DNA of 64,000 nt from Coffea arabica (GCF_036785885.1 NC_092323.1:9494501-9558500); one strand, 5' to 3'. Positions 23,044 through 34,261 are shown, numbered from the stretch's first letter. Notes: generated by a model from the sequence alone, not told the origin. A program made the numbers and translations.

Positions 23044-25239
23044 ATGGCCAGAACGGCCCGCACACACAATGAAACGGTGAGGCCTGATTTTACCGAGGTA
23101 GAGAGGCCTGACCCCTCCGAGGAGAGAACTGCTTCTGACGTCGGGGAGGGAGGTGCTGAGGCGTCTCATCAAGCTAGGGCAACAAGATGCCGAGGCGGAA
23201 CAAAACGAAGAGATCGAGATCGATCCCGAGGTTCTATATAATGATGACCTCGGGAATGAGGTCCCTAGGGACGTGGGCGTGCAAGAACCATCCACTCCTC
23301 CGAACGTGTCGACGCTTAACTACGGCCAGATGCCTGCCTTTAATAGTAACCTGGGGCGGGACTCTATAACCGAGGTAGTCCGCAAATATCCCTGGAGAAA
23401 GGACTACAGTATTTATATACCCCAGCCACACCAGTCTGCCGCACTGCCTCCAAGGGGTAGAGTAGCAATCTACGTGGAACAACTGGAAGCCGGGCTCAGG
23501 ATGCCCACAACAAGATTTCTCCGGGACTGCCTGAGGTACTGGGGGTAAGAATCACTCAGCTTACCCCGAATGCCATCCGTGTTCTCGTCGGCTTCCAATT
23601 GCTTTGCCGACATCAGGGGATGGAGCCCACTGTCAACCTCTTCCGCCGTTGCTACTCGCTCAAAAACAGCGAGAGTGAGAAGGGCTGGTTCTACTTCGGG
23701 AACAAAGTTCCCAAATTAGTAGTGGACGCTCCGAGCTCGATAAAGGAGTGGAAACAAAATTTCTTCTTCGTCCCTTCTGAGGACTTCCCCCGGGGGTTCT
23801 GGTGGAGGCCTCCCACCGCGGTTAAAGAGACGTCCCCGGGCAAGTTAGAGGAGCCCAATTTCAAGAAGTTAACGGGGTCGGGCCTCAGAATTAACTGCTG
23901 GGATTTTTCCGAAGTAGTGCTCGTGAAAGGCGGCCTCAGCCGAGCCTTAATCAGCTCGGATCACCCCGTCCTCATTTCTACTAGGCTGAAAAGACCTTGT
24001 ACTTTTCCATTTCCCTTCTTTATTTATCCATCTTGAGTTCTAACTAACTCTCTTTCACTTGTTGCAGTGACGAAAATTTCGGACCTGATAACCTCGGGAG
24101 ATGTCGAGGTAGCAAAGAGGGCACCCAAAAAGCGCAAGGATGCTGCTGAGCCCTCTACAATGCCAACTAAGAAGACCACCACGGCGACAGGCAGCCGCGA
24201 GCCTGCCGTGGTGATCGTAGGCTAAGGCTCACACACCTCGACCCCGCCCGGAAAGTCCAAAGCCTCCGCCATCCCGGTAGGAGTTCCTATCCGAGGTGTG
24301 ACAATAGCCACTCCACCTCGGGGTCAAGGCGTGACCGTGATCCCGGAGAAACCTGTCACGGGGTCATCGTTGTTCAACCTCCATCACGTACCCTCGAAGG
24401 AGGCCGGGGATGACAAGAGGCACTCCGGGGCGCACTGGTGTCCGGAGTGGGAAATCAACGTCAACGACCTCTGTAAAAACCCCTTGGTCGCGCATGAGCT
24501 TCTGGTGCATTCCGTGCTGCCTCGGGATAACACCTACGCGAGAAAGCTCACTCCTGCCGAGCTGATGCAGAGCGCCTCGGTCTCCTGGGCCTCCACCATG
24601 ACTTTCTTTGCTGAGATGCTCCAACGTTACGGGCATTTCATGCAGAATTACGAGCCACCTGCCGAGCTTCAGAAGAGGATTGCCGATCTGAAAAAGAAGC
24701 TGAGGGCAACCGAGTTGGAGCGAGACAAAGCCGAGGCGGGAAGGAAGAAGGCCGAAGTCGCGAACAACTCCCTGATAACTGCCCTTGATGAAGAGAGAGG
24801 AAGAAGGGCCCAAGAAGAAGAGTCGACCAAGGCGGCCATAGACAAGGCCGGGGTCACTACCGTGGAGGAATTCCGAAAGTCGGAATCTTTTACTCACGAC
24901 CTTGGCGAACTCACACGCCCATCCTTTATGCTCGGCTACACTTCGGCTATCAACGATGCGATGCCTTTCCTTTCTTCTGAGCAGCTGGAGTCCCTCCAAA
25001 GCGCTCCTCACTACAATGAAGATGCCAAAGAACTGTGCGATCGCATGGCTGAGGGCATCCGGGCTGGGAGAGACCTAGCCGAAGTGCGTGCTGAATTCAA
25101 CAAATGGCTCCAAGAGTTTGAATTAGATGGTGATGGCACTGAAGGGGACCAGGCCAGTGGAGGAGCTGATGGGCAGCAGGAGGCCGAAGCGGGTGGAGAG
25201 ACTATGGGGGAGCAAGGCTCCTGGGCAGGGAATGCTTAG
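23044..25239 (+). CDS. Antisense gene of the Tat-type retrotransposon (fossil), plant-transposon-like protein
   Basis: Plus-strand coding region lying between integrase and the 3' LTR, on the opposite strand to gag-pol. It appears as separate open blocks, about 23044-23548, 23599-24036 and 24298-25239. The blocks may be exons of a spliced transcript or the result of decay; I do not resolve this. The first block is acidic. The second has a globular part (WRPPTAVKE, GWFYFGNKVPKLV). The third carries a long charged coiled coil (ELQKRIADLKKKLRATELER and onward) and an acidic Gly/Ala/Glu-rich tail. Antisense ORFs at this place are known in Tat-lineage elements; their function is not established. 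Codon use and GC content match the element, not the host genes. Confidence 0.65.
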
Positions 25240-25451
25240 AAGCATCCCTTTTCTGTATTTTCAGATGACCTCGGCCTTTTTTGTACTTTTTGGCCTTGCT
25301 TCAATTCAATCAACTTTATACTTTCGCAATCTTTTTAATTGAGTTCGGTTTTATTTTCTTTACTACTACTTTGTCCCCTTATTTTTCACTTGTAATGAAA
25401 TGAAACGAAGTGAGAAATAACCCCAGACTTAAAATTAGAAGTACTTACCTC

Positions 25452-26350
25452 TCAAGGGTAATACAGCTTAAGATTTTCAGCGTGCCAAGTTCGGGGCACC
25501 CGAGAACCATCTCGGTACGCCAATTTACAATATCCATTTTGGCTGGACTCCACAACTCGGTAAGGTCCCTCCCACTTGGGACTTAGTTTTCCCTGGGGTT
25601 CAGTTCGACTGACCGAGTTCTTCCGGAGTACAAGGTCTCCCGGATTGAACCGCAAGTGCTTGACCCGAGCATTGTAGTAGCTAATTAGGATATTTTTATA
25701 AATGGCAACTTTGGCCGCGGCCATATCACGCTTCTCTTCGGCGAGGTCGAGGTCAACTCGCCGCTCCTCTTCATTGACTTCGACAGCATACGCAGCTATT
25801 CGCGAGTTAGGAGTGATGAACTCGGCTGGAACGACAGCCTCGGACCCATAAGTTAGGGAAAACGGTGTTTCTTGGGTTGCTGATCTCGGCGTAGTTCGGT
25901 AGGACCACAGCACGCTGGGGAGCTCTTCCATTCACGACGATCCAACCCGGTGAAGCCTGGTCTTGAGGCCATGGAAGAGAGTTCGGTTGAAGTTTTCGGC
26001 TTGCCCGTTTGCCTGGGGGTGTTCAACCGAGGTGAAATGTTGCGTAATCCGCAAGTTTTCGCACCATGCCCTGAAAGGGTTATCCGCGAATTGCCTACCG
26101 TTATCCGAGATGACTACGCGGGGTAAACCGAAACGACAGATTACATTCTTCCAAAAGAATTTTTGAACAGCAGCCCCCGTGATGCTTTTTAGGGGCTTAG
26201 CCTCGACCCATTTGGTGAAATAATCCACTGCCACTACCACATAGGCGTAATTGCCTGGAGCTCTAGGGAATGGACCTATTATGTCAGTTCCCCACTGCTC
26301 AAATGGCCATGGCGAGGTGATGGGAATCATGAGATTGGTTAGCTGGTGGT
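25452..26350 (-). CDS. Integrase region of the retrotransposon (fossil)
   Basis: Core integrase sequence on the minus strand (WGTDIIGPFP, VVAVDYFTKWVEAKPLK, VISDNGRQF, EHPQANGQAE), carrying the Asp/Asp/Glu residues of the DDE catalytic core, followed by the C-terminal region (PSVLWSYRTTPR, PGDLVLR, KLSPKWEGPYRV). It continues the upstream polyprotein. The zinc-binding end of integrase lies at the end of the long ORF just to the right. No chromodomain was seen, as expected for a Tat element. Confidence 0.85.
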
Positions 26351-26351
26351 G

Positions 26352-29300
26352 CTAAGGGGCGTGGTGCTGGCAAGAGGGGCAACTAAGGACCATGACATGG
26401 GCATCTACCCTCATGGTGGGCCAGAAGTATCCGAGCAGCAAAGCTTTTTTTACGAGCATCCTGTAGCCGACATGAGCACCACAGAGTCCTTCATGAATGT
26501 CTTGTAGGATCATTTCTCCTTCTTCCGGCGTAATACATCGCAACCACGGGCCGAGGTACAACCTTTTGTACAAAAGGCCTTGTCGAAAAGTATACCGAGC
26601 TGCTTTTCGTTGAAGCTTCCTTGACTCAGCTCGGTCTTCGGGAAGTTCACCATGGCCGAGAAAGCGAACTAGTGGCCCCATCCAGGTGTCTCCAGGGTAG
26701 ATGAGGTATACTACTTCTCCTTCGTACCTCGGCTCGGCTAGGACTTCTACAAGGACCGTCTTGTTCAGGTCAGAAAAAGAGGTAGAGGCGAGCCGGGAGA
26801 GGGCGTCAGCTCTTCTATTCTGTGAGCGCGGTATCCTTTGGATTTCAAAGGACTCGAAATGTGCCACCAGCTGGAGGACTTTGGAGAGGTAGCGATGCAT
26901 CACCTCTTCCCTGGCCTTGTATTCGCCTAATATTTGGCACACGACGAGTTGGGAGTCGTTATAAACTAAGATATGTGTAGCTCCGAGCTTACGAGCTAAT
27001 TGCAGGCCGGCGATGACTGCTTCGTATTCGGCTTCATTATTGGAAGCAGCGAAATCGAACCTCAGTGCATATGAACAGATTTCTCCTTGGGGGTCTTCGA
27101 GGAGCAAGCCTGTTCCACTACCCTCACTATTGGACGAGCCGTCCACATGCAAAATCCACCGCGGCGATTCGGCGGGAACCGGAGTTGGGTCTTGAGTGGT
27201 CTTATTCAGCTCATCGAATGTGAGTTCGGCTAAGAAGTCCGCAAGAGCTTGAGCTTTTATTGCCGTGCGAGGCTCGTAGGACAAGTCGTATTCCCCCAAC
27301 TCAATGGCCCACTTAGTAAGGCGTCCGGAAGCTTCCGGTCGTGATAGAACTTGCCGAAGTGGTTGGTCAGTTCTTAAGCAGATGTGGTGGGCTAAAAAGT
27401 AAGGCTTAAGCCTACGGGCTGCATGGATTAAGGCCAGCACGAGCTTCTCCGCCTGAGTGTATCTGGTCTCCGGACCTCGGAGGACTCGGCTGACATAATA
27501 AACAGGCATTTGTACACCTTCTTCCCTTATCAACACGGCACTTACAGCTTCGGCTGCAGCAGATAAGTACAGGAATAACTTGTCCCCTGGACGAGGTGAG
27601 GTGAGTGTGGGGAGGTGATGAAGGTATTCCTTCAGTTGTTCGAAGGCCTGTTGGCATCCCTCGGTCCAAGAGAAGCCGTCCGCCTTTTTTAGGACCTTGA
27701 AAAATGGCAGCGCCTTGGAAGCTGATTGCGATAAGAACCAATTCAGGGCGGCTAACCGCCCCGTTAGCCTCTGGACATCACGGATGCACCGAGGTGGAGA
27801 CATTTCTTGAATCGCTTTCACCTTGTCTGGGTTTGCTTCGATACCCCGCCTCGAGACGAGGTAGCCCAGGAACTTTCTCGAAGTGACCCCGAAAACGCAT
27901 TTCTTGGGGTTCAGCATCATCCGCGTGTTCCGGAGGACCTCAAAAACTTCTCTCAGGTCAGAGAGGAAGGAAGAGGTCGTCTGGCTTTTGAGGAGAATGT
28001 CATCCACGTAGGCTTCGACATTTCGTCCGATCAGGGATTTGAAGGCCTGGTTGACCAAGCGTTGATACGTGGCCCCGGCATTCTTTAGTCCAAAGGGCAT
28101 GGTGGTGTAGCAATAGGTGCCTCGGTCAGTGTAAAAGGCTGTTTTCTCCTGGTACTCTGGACTCATTCCGATCTGGTGATACCCTTTGAAGGCATCAAAG
28201 AAACAGAGGACTTCATAACCCATTGCCGAGTCCACTAAAGTGTCGACCTTGGGCAATGGGTAACAGTCTTTGGGGCAGGCCTTATTGAGATCGGTGAAGT
28301 CGACGCACATCCTCCAAGCTCCTGTGTCCTTCTTGACCATGACCGGGTTGGACAACCAGGTCGGATATTGGACTTTCCGGATTATTTTTGCAGGCAGGAG
28401 CTTGTCCACTTCTTCGCCGACAGCTCGGCTATGCTCAGGGCCGAGGTACCTCCTTTTTTGTTTGACCGGGCGTGCCTGCGTGTCAACATTAAGCTCGTGT
28501 AGCATGAGGTGGTGCGGGACTCCTTGGACCTCATCTGCGGCCCAAGCAAAGACGTCCCGGTATTCTCTGAGAAGATTCACCATTCCTCTCTTGATTAAGT
28601 CAGGCAAACAGATGCCGACGCGAATCGTCTGATTCGGATTCATGAGGTCCAGGGGAATCTCCTCCACCTCATCTCCGGTTTCCAGCCTCTGGGGCTTCAC
28701 CGTGTGTTGAGAATCGATGCAATCAATCGAGAGAATGTCCGACCTCTTTTCGGACCTTGCGCTGGAGGTGGATGGGGAGGCTGCTTGTAGAGTGGCGAAA
28801 TAACACTCCCGGGCTGCACAAACGTCGCTGCTGACCTCGGCAACCCCCGCGGGAGTAGGGAACTTAAAGCTCAGGTGGTAGGTGAAATATACCGCCCGCA
28901 GAGCATTAAGCGTGGGCCGACCTAGGAGAAGGTTGTACGGGGAGTCGGCCTTTACCACGACGAAGTTGACAGGAAGAGTCCGGCAACGGGGGTGGCATCC
29001 CACGGTTACCGTCAGGGTCACCATCCCTTCGGGATGCACAACATGTCCTCCGAAGCCCACGAGAGGAGTCCTTATCGGGGTCATGCAATTCCGGGCCAAT
29101 TTGAGCCTCTCAAACGTACGGAGGTATATGACGTCCACCGAGCTCCCCGGGTCAATATAGACCTTTTTGACGATATAATTGTTGGTGAGCACCTCAATCA
29201 CCAAGGCTTCATGACTGCTCGAAGCAGTTGGGACGGGGTCACTAGGCCCGTAAGTGATCACCTCGGAGAGACGAGAACTCAACTCAGCCTGATCCGGGTT

Positions 29301-30913
29301 AGCCTGCATGTAGGTCCTCTTCCGGGAGTTCTGGCTGTCTCCTCCCGTCGGACCTCCAACAATTGTATTGATGACCCCAGCTATATTGGGTCCATACCCT
29401 AATCCATGGCCCGAAGATCCGTCTCGGGGAGGCCTTTTTGTCTCCCTAGGATCCTCTGGAGGCCTGCAACTGCTTCTGGATGTCCGCCTCTCGTCTCGGC
29501 GTTGATCACCCCGGTTATCTCGTCGGGGTTCATTACGTTGATGACCTCCACCCCGGCGGATGAATTGCTCCAGGTGTCCCTGTCTGATGAGATTCTCGAT
29601 CTCCTTTTTGAGATCGTTGCAGTCCTCGGTTTCGTACCCGATGTCCCGGTGGTACAGACAGTAGAGGTTTGAGTTCCTCTTGTCTCTGCTGCTGAACATC
29701 TTGGGAGGAGCTTTCCCGAGATTGTTTTGTTCCATTACGGATAACACCCGAGATCGGGTGGTGTTAAGGGGAGTCAATTCGGACTCAGGGATGGGTGACT
29801 TCCCCTTGGAGATCCTGTCGAACACACTGCGTAGATCTCGGCCGGGACTTTGGAAGCCGCTTCCTGTCCCCGTTTCACTTCGGTCGGGCTCCTTCCCTCT
29901 TCGGGGGTCAGCCCTCGGGCGAGCAGTTTGGACTTCTTTCTTCATATGGTTGAGGTCCTCGGCCTGTATGCCCTTCTCGACCTTCAACCATAGTTCGTGG
30001 AGTGTGCGGGGATACTTCTTGTGGATCCCCGTGTTGAACACTCTGGACACAAGCCCATGGGTGAATGCAGCAATGGTGACTTGCTCATTGGGGTCAGGTA
30101 TTTGTACGTTTTCCTCATGGAACCTCTGGACGTACGACCGAAGTGACTCCCCCGGGTTCTGCTGCATATTCAGCAAGTAAGCCGAGATCCTGGTCGTAGG
30201 TCGGGAGGATATAAACCAATGGAGGAATCTCTCCACCAGTTCCCCCAGGGTTGAGATGCTCCTAGGTTCTAATCCCCAGAACCATTTTCGAGCAGTGCCC
30301 TGGAAGAATACTGGAAAAGCTCGGCATATGACTGAGTCAGGGATGCAGTATAAACGGAAAGCCGAGATGAAGGCATGGATGTGATCCTCGAGATCACCTC
30401 GGCCATCATAAGATGGTATAGAAGGGAGATTGAAATTGGGAGGAAGCCTTTTCTCGTTGATATCGTCGGTAAAAGGTGGGGCCCTCATGTAGTTCACCCC
30501 GGGTATTCCCAGGAGCCGAGGTTCTTCCTCAAGTCGTCGCCCCAAGAGCCCCCGGGAAAATGCCATGGTCAGGGAGGCTACCTTAGAGGTGGCCTTAGAG
30601 AATGCCCGCTTCGAAGCACTCCGGCTTAGGCGCCTCCCATCAGATTCCTCGTCAGATGAACCTTCAGGGGATCCATCTGACTTCCTTTTGGAGGACTCAG
30701 CTTTCTGCTTGCCCTACTTTTTTAGGTACCTCCCCAATTCCTCGAAGATGTTGGGGTTCTCGGTTACAAACTCGGTCATACGTGTTATGGCTTCTTCGTT
30801 TGCGGGCTAAGTCCTTGGGGACTCCTGCCCTTCTGAAATATCTTCCTGTTGAGCTGCATTGCCTTGCTCAGCACCAATAGTGAGAGCTTTCCTGCTCTTA
30901 GAACGCGTAGGCT
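26352..30913 (-). CDS. Gag-pol region: gag, protease, RT, RNase H, second RNase H, integrase N-terminus (fossil)
   Basis: A long open frame covers most of this span. Order on the minus strand: gag (retrotransposon gag domain around 30.4-29.9 kb; Arg-rich tail; a C-x-x-H-type LYCLYHRDIGYETEDC region near 29.6 kb); aspartic protease (IDPGSSVDVIY near 29.15 kb); reverse transcriptase with YVDD near 28.0 kb; RNase H near 27.6-27.25 kb; a second, archaeal-type RNase H (ILHVDGSSN, NNEAEYEA, YNDSQLVV) at about 27.15-26.78 kb; and the zinc-binding end of integrase (CPSCQHH) at 26.36 kb. Two RNase H domains in one polyprotein mark the Tat branch. The frame looks largely preserved, with few interruptions across the whole coding part. 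Confidence 0.92.
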
Positions 30914-30934
30914 TCATATTCTGATATCTTCACG

Positions 30935-30952
30935 TTCCCACAGACGGCGCCA
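30935..30952 (-). other. Primer-binding site of the retrotransposon
   Basis: TGGCGCCGTCTGTGG on the minus strand, starting two bases after the 5' LTR. TGGCGCC-type sites, complementary to a tRNA 3' end, are usual in the Tat/Athila group; the exact tRNA is not determined here. Confidence 0.8.
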
Positions 30953-30954
30953 AT

Positions 30955-31533
30955 TGAAGAGGTGATTTCGTACCGCTGGACTAAACCTCCTGGTTACCCT
31001 GGGTGGTCCACTGGGACGAGGTCACCTGCTTAGATCACAAGAGGGGCTGAATCCCCCGGTAGAACTCCGAAGCTCAAGTCAGTGCGGGAGTGAGAGAGTA
31101 GCTAAATAGAAAAGAGTATCAATGTGGTTTTACCAGAAGATTGGTCATCCCCCCTTCTTAGTAGATACACTGGGTATTTATAGGAGATGCGTTGGGAAGA
31201 GGGACTGGCATCACGGGTCCCTAAAGATCTGAGATAGTCAGTGCATTTGGTGGATTTGACTGCTCTTTACGAAAAGGCTCGATGGGACACTTGCCAGTTT
31301 CAGACGGCGTGTGTCAGAGTAGCTGTCCATCAAATGTCAGGCGTATCAGGTGTCATTTCCTATCTTGCGTAAGCGTCCATTAATCAGGCGTCACCTCGGC
31401 TAATGACCTGAGGGTTTAAGCCGAGGTGGTACACAGGTTACGATGTCCTTGATAAGCAAGGTACCGAATAGGCACCTCGGGAGGTATCAGGGTAAGAGGC
31501 CTTGGATCGTCTGGGCCGAAATGACCATTCTCA
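30955..31533 (-). repeat. 5' LTR (579 bp) of the Tat-type retrotransposon
   Basis: Starts TGAG and ends TTCA on the minus strand. A TATA box, TATAAATA, lies at 31175-31182. It is followed outside by the target duplication TTTTC. Its length equals that of the 3' LTR once the nested insertion and its duplication are removed. Confidence 0.93.
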
Positions 31534-31678
31534 TTTTCTTTTCTTTTTTTTTTGGGTTTGGTAAATCTGATGGATCGATTTGTCCAGAAAGAAGTCAAAT
31601 TTGGAGTGGAACAATTTATCCGTGGTAGCTCCATATCCTTGAAAAACTTTCAGAAATAATCAGTTGGCAAAATGTGTG

Positions 31679-31950
31679 TATGTAACAAAAGGTCGAGTGG
31701 CTATGAGAACAACCTCATCAAGGCCCAGGTCGAGTGTTCGAGTCTGCCTCTCTATCGCTTCGAGTCTCTTGGGGGCGAGAGCTCGGGGTGCAGACTGCAG
31801 TGGGATTTGTCGGGGTACAACAATTCCCTGGGTATTCTGCCTCTCTATCGCTTCGAGTCTCTTGGGGGTGAGAGCTCGGGGTGCAGACTGCAGTGGGATT
31901 TGTCGGGGTACAACAATTCCCCGGATACCCATTGTATTGACCAAAAAAAA
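31679..31950 (+). mobile_element. Probable tRNA-derived SINE with duplicated tail
   Basis: The head contains GTCGAGTGGCTATGAG and a B-box-like GTGTTCGAGTCTG about 45 bp later. The body is GC-rich and the 3' end is an A-run at about 31943-31955. ACAAAAGGT occurs before the head (about 31686) and again after the A-run (about 31964), consistent with a short target duplication. The body contains a 93-bp tandem duplication (separate entry). A different SINE from the one at 0.9 kb. Confidence 0.55.
31743..31928 (+). repeat. 93-bp tandem duplication inside the SINE
   Basis: Two adjacent copies start with TCTGCCTCTCTATCGCTTCG at 31743 and 31836 and are nearly identical. The second copy runs into CCGGATACCC before the A-tail. 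Confidence 0.92.
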
Positions 31951-31955
31951 AAAAA

Positions 31956-32863
31956 CAAAAACAAAAGGTGGCGGAACTTTGCAACCACCCAAACCAAAAC
32001 AATGGAAGCAAATAAAAGTACTAATCATGGAGCAATTTATGGCTTCGCCATACGCTACGGGGTTTTGGTATTTTTGAAGAAATTTAATTGGCGTTTGTTA
32101 GCAAAAGAACTCAAGTTTAATGCTTACTGAAATAATTAAAAAACATCATTTGAAAAATTTTGCTATCCAAACAAACCTATAGGATTTAAGGGTCGCGGTT
32201 GGAGAAATTAAGGTAGGAGAATTGGATGAATTTTGTGGAAATTTTTTGACATTTGCTCAAGGTTAGAGGAGATGGTGAAGTTTTGACATCTTAGCCCAAT
32301 GGAAAGAGCTACAACTTTTCTGCTTGAAAAAAAAAAAAAAAAAAAACCTCTTCTAGATAGATAACCCTAAAATTTCACTTTTGGAATCCATCATTCGAAA
32401 AAAAAAAAAAGGTTGACACTCTTACAAGAGTCTTTGTTTTTATTTTCTATTATTAGGTGAAATATAAATGCCTATTCCTTTTTTGAAAAAAAATATGAAT
32501 GCCTATTCATTCTTTGATTGATTGACTCGATGATTAAAATATCGTGTACTTTAAAAACTAGCAAAAAAAAAAAATCATGCCAAGAATCGTATATTCAAAT
32601 ATTGGATCATTTCAATAATGAGTACAAAACACACATTTAGCCGTATATATAGTGGTAATAAAAAGGCATGGATGCAGGCATGCAGTCCAACAACCGAAAA
32701 CATGCCGCACACATCTCGTTAGAGAGCACGCTCAGCAATTTCCAAACCATCAAGGTGGACAATATATTCGACGTCGACTGTCAAAAATCAGCATGAACGA
32801 GAAGAAATCGTCTTGGTACAGTTAATGGGTGCGTAGAGCGTTGTTACACCACCAATTTCACCA
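31956..32863. other. Intergenic, A-rich, no gene
   Basis: AT-rich DNA with several poly-A runs (around 32330, 32400 and 32565). CTATCCAAACAAACC near 32163 resembles the end of the TTTGGA-type MITEs. TATATATAG at 32646 is a possible TATA box for the ORF that begins at 32864. Confidence 0.4.
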
Positions 32864-33460
32864 ATGTCTACGTTATGGAAGCTTGTGAAGTCGTCAGGAA
32901 GGAGCCATGAAAAAACTAAGCTTGACCCCGACTTGGGGACCCGTTATTGCCCTTGCGACTACCACGAGCAAAAACAGGAAGCAAAGAGGAAAAAGCTGGC
33001 CGCACTCGGAGTGAAGGATTCTGTGAATTATTACGATCCGGACGGATACCACAATCGTCCTCCCCATCATCACACGGAAAACCCAGACGACTTCAACTTT
33101 CATGACGACTCCTCCCAATCCTATGATCATGGGTATCACTCTTATCAAGATACCTATTCATCGTCGTCGCGGCCTGAGCTGGAGCAGGAGCCGGAGCCAC
33201 CACACACTTCTTCGTATATAAGTGGTACAGAGTGCTATGGTGTGGACGAGTCCAGGAATGTAGTGGATGAACCGGATTGTAGTACTACTGGTATTGAATC
33301 AGAATATTATTATCCTGCACATGAGAATGGGTTTCCTGTGGATGAACCGGACGCTGGTGACTGGCGTTCTGGTGATTATAGATTCGACCGTTGTCAGTGG
33401 GAGGCCAATTCCGCCCAACAGTTTTATGATTTTGTACGTGGGAGTGGGAGATATTGGTGA
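32864..33460 (+). CDS. Predicted 198-aa hydrophilic protein of unknown function
   Basis: An uninterrupted ORF that I do not recognise. The N terminus (STLWKLVKSSGRSHEKTKLD) is basic and is followed by GTRYCPCDYHEQKQEAKRKK with a CxC pair. The rest is rich in Tyr, Asp, His, Ser and Pro (HHHTEN, EQEPEPPHTSSY), with repeated Glu/Val-Asp-Glu-Pro-Asp/Asn units, and looks disordered. It has no signal peptide, membrane helix or catalytic motif. For: its length in AT-rich DNA, a coding-like composition and a clean stop. Against: no recognised homologue and no intron. The stop is followed by an AT-rich tail and then the long inverted repeat. It could be a plant-specific gene, an orphan, or a remnant of a longer gene. 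Confidence 0.5.
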   Translation: MSTLWKLVKSSGRSHEKTKLDPDLGTRYCPCDYHEQKQEAKRKKLAALGVKDSVNYYDPDGYHNRPPHHHTENPDDFNFHDDSSQSYDHGYHSYQDTYSSSSRPELEQEPEPPHTSSYISGTECYGVDESRNVVDEPDCSTTGIESEYYYPAHENGFPVDEPDAGDWRSGDYRFDRCQWEANSAQQFYDFVRGSGRYW

Positions 33461-33606
33461 AATTATTTGGGAGAGTTTGATCTGCCTTGCTTGATCTTGG
33501 AGGAGAAGCCATACTAGTCTGCCGGTCTATGTTCTTGTTTCGGCAGTTTTCTTTTTGGCCAACGTTATTTAGTTTAGTACTTGTCGGGTATCACTTGGGA
33601 TACTTG

Positions 33607-33860
33607 GTGACATATTTTCTATGCCAATCCAATGTCACCTCTAATATTATGCCAAGTGTCCTATTATTATTTATACTTTAATTTTCTAATAATTCAAATT
33701 GATTTGGTTTGACACAAGTTTTCTCTACCTTCTAAACCTTTGAACCAAAATTAATCGACCGGATCAATGATGCTCATCTTATTACTTGAGCAAGCAGTGA
33801 AGTGAGCTGCCATGGCCGCCCGCTCCATCTTCCTCACTATAGTTCGGTAACAACTGACAA
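33607..33860. repeat. Left arm of a ~250-bp inverted repeat
   Basis: Pairs with 34262-34512 in inverted orientation at about 95% identity. The inner edge is sharp (CAACTGACAA / TTGTCAGTTG). The outer edge fades over about 25 bp. It includes CCATGGCCGCCCGCTCCATC and its complement in the other arm. Confidence 0.93.
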
Positions 33861-34261
33861 TTTACATCTCCATCTATATTTCTGTATTTCAGTTTCCTTT
33901 GATCCTTTTCCATCCCTTTTGCTGAAAAAAATTAACCCATAAAGAATTTCTTGGGTTATAGCGTTGAGATTTACGAAGGTCGGAGATGGTAATGCTGTTG
34001 CCTTCACTAACCCATCTGTGGAGGACAGAGCTGTGACGTGGCAGATCAAGTGTCCGAAACACAGATGAAATAGTTGGGAGAAATTACCACGGATGAAGAA
34101 GAGAAGTAGTAATAATAGGATATGCCACCGAAAACCGCTGCAATAGCTCCAAAGGGGATACGGAAATTTAGGAAAGTAGACTTGGATTGGGCTAGAAAAG
34201 CTCCATTGAATGCGATCATCGGTGCAGCCTTCGTTACCAATTTCTTCAATAACGCTGCCAT
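33861..34261 (-). other. Loop of the inverted repeat with a minus-strand ORF
   Basis: The 401-bp spacer carries a minus-strand ORF from 34261 to about 34046. It starts MAALLKKLVTKAAPM, continues with FRIPFGAIAAVFGGISYYYYF, and stops soon after. A basic, hydroxylated N terminus followed by a small hydrophobic helix looks like a mitochondrial presequence plus an anchor, but I do not recognise the protein. Its ATG sits exactly at the inverted-repeat boundary. A second open stretch continues at 33837-34049 in another frame, possibly after an intron. It may be a captured first exon or a decayed gene. Confidence 0.4.

Larger units (their letters stand above)
21341..31533 (-). mobile_element. Ty3/gypsy LTR retrotransposon, Tat lineage, nearly complete, with antisense gene
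   Basis: A 10.2-kb element read on the minus strand. Its 579-bp LTRs are at 30955-31533 (5') and 21341-22636 (3', lengthened by a nested hAT insertion). The element starts TG and ends CA, with a 5-bp target duplication TTTTC at 21336-21340 and 31534-31538. Order on the minus strand: 5' LTR, primer-binding site, gag, protease, reverse transcriptase, RNase H, second RNase H, integrase, an antisense (plus-strand) gene, polypurine tract, 3' LTR. The double RNase H and the antisense ORF point to the Tat branch of plant Ty3/gypsy. The two LTRs differ at about 13 of 579 aligned sites (2.2%). At commonly used plant rates that suggests insertion roughly 1-2 million years ago. The coding part is mostly open but has a few interruptions (about three), so it looks like a recent fossil. 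It is GC-richer than the flanking DNA. Confidence 0.93.

Noticed and set aside
26701-30880. Many plus-strand ORFs of 60-166 codons
   Set aside because: Mirror frames of the GC-rich gag-pol region; none has a promoter or domain of its own, unlike the antisense gene at 23.0-25.2 kb.
31664-32130. Plus-strand ORFs of 137 and 152 codons
   Set aside because: They run through the SINE and its duplicated tail; the repeated peptide is just the DNA duplication.
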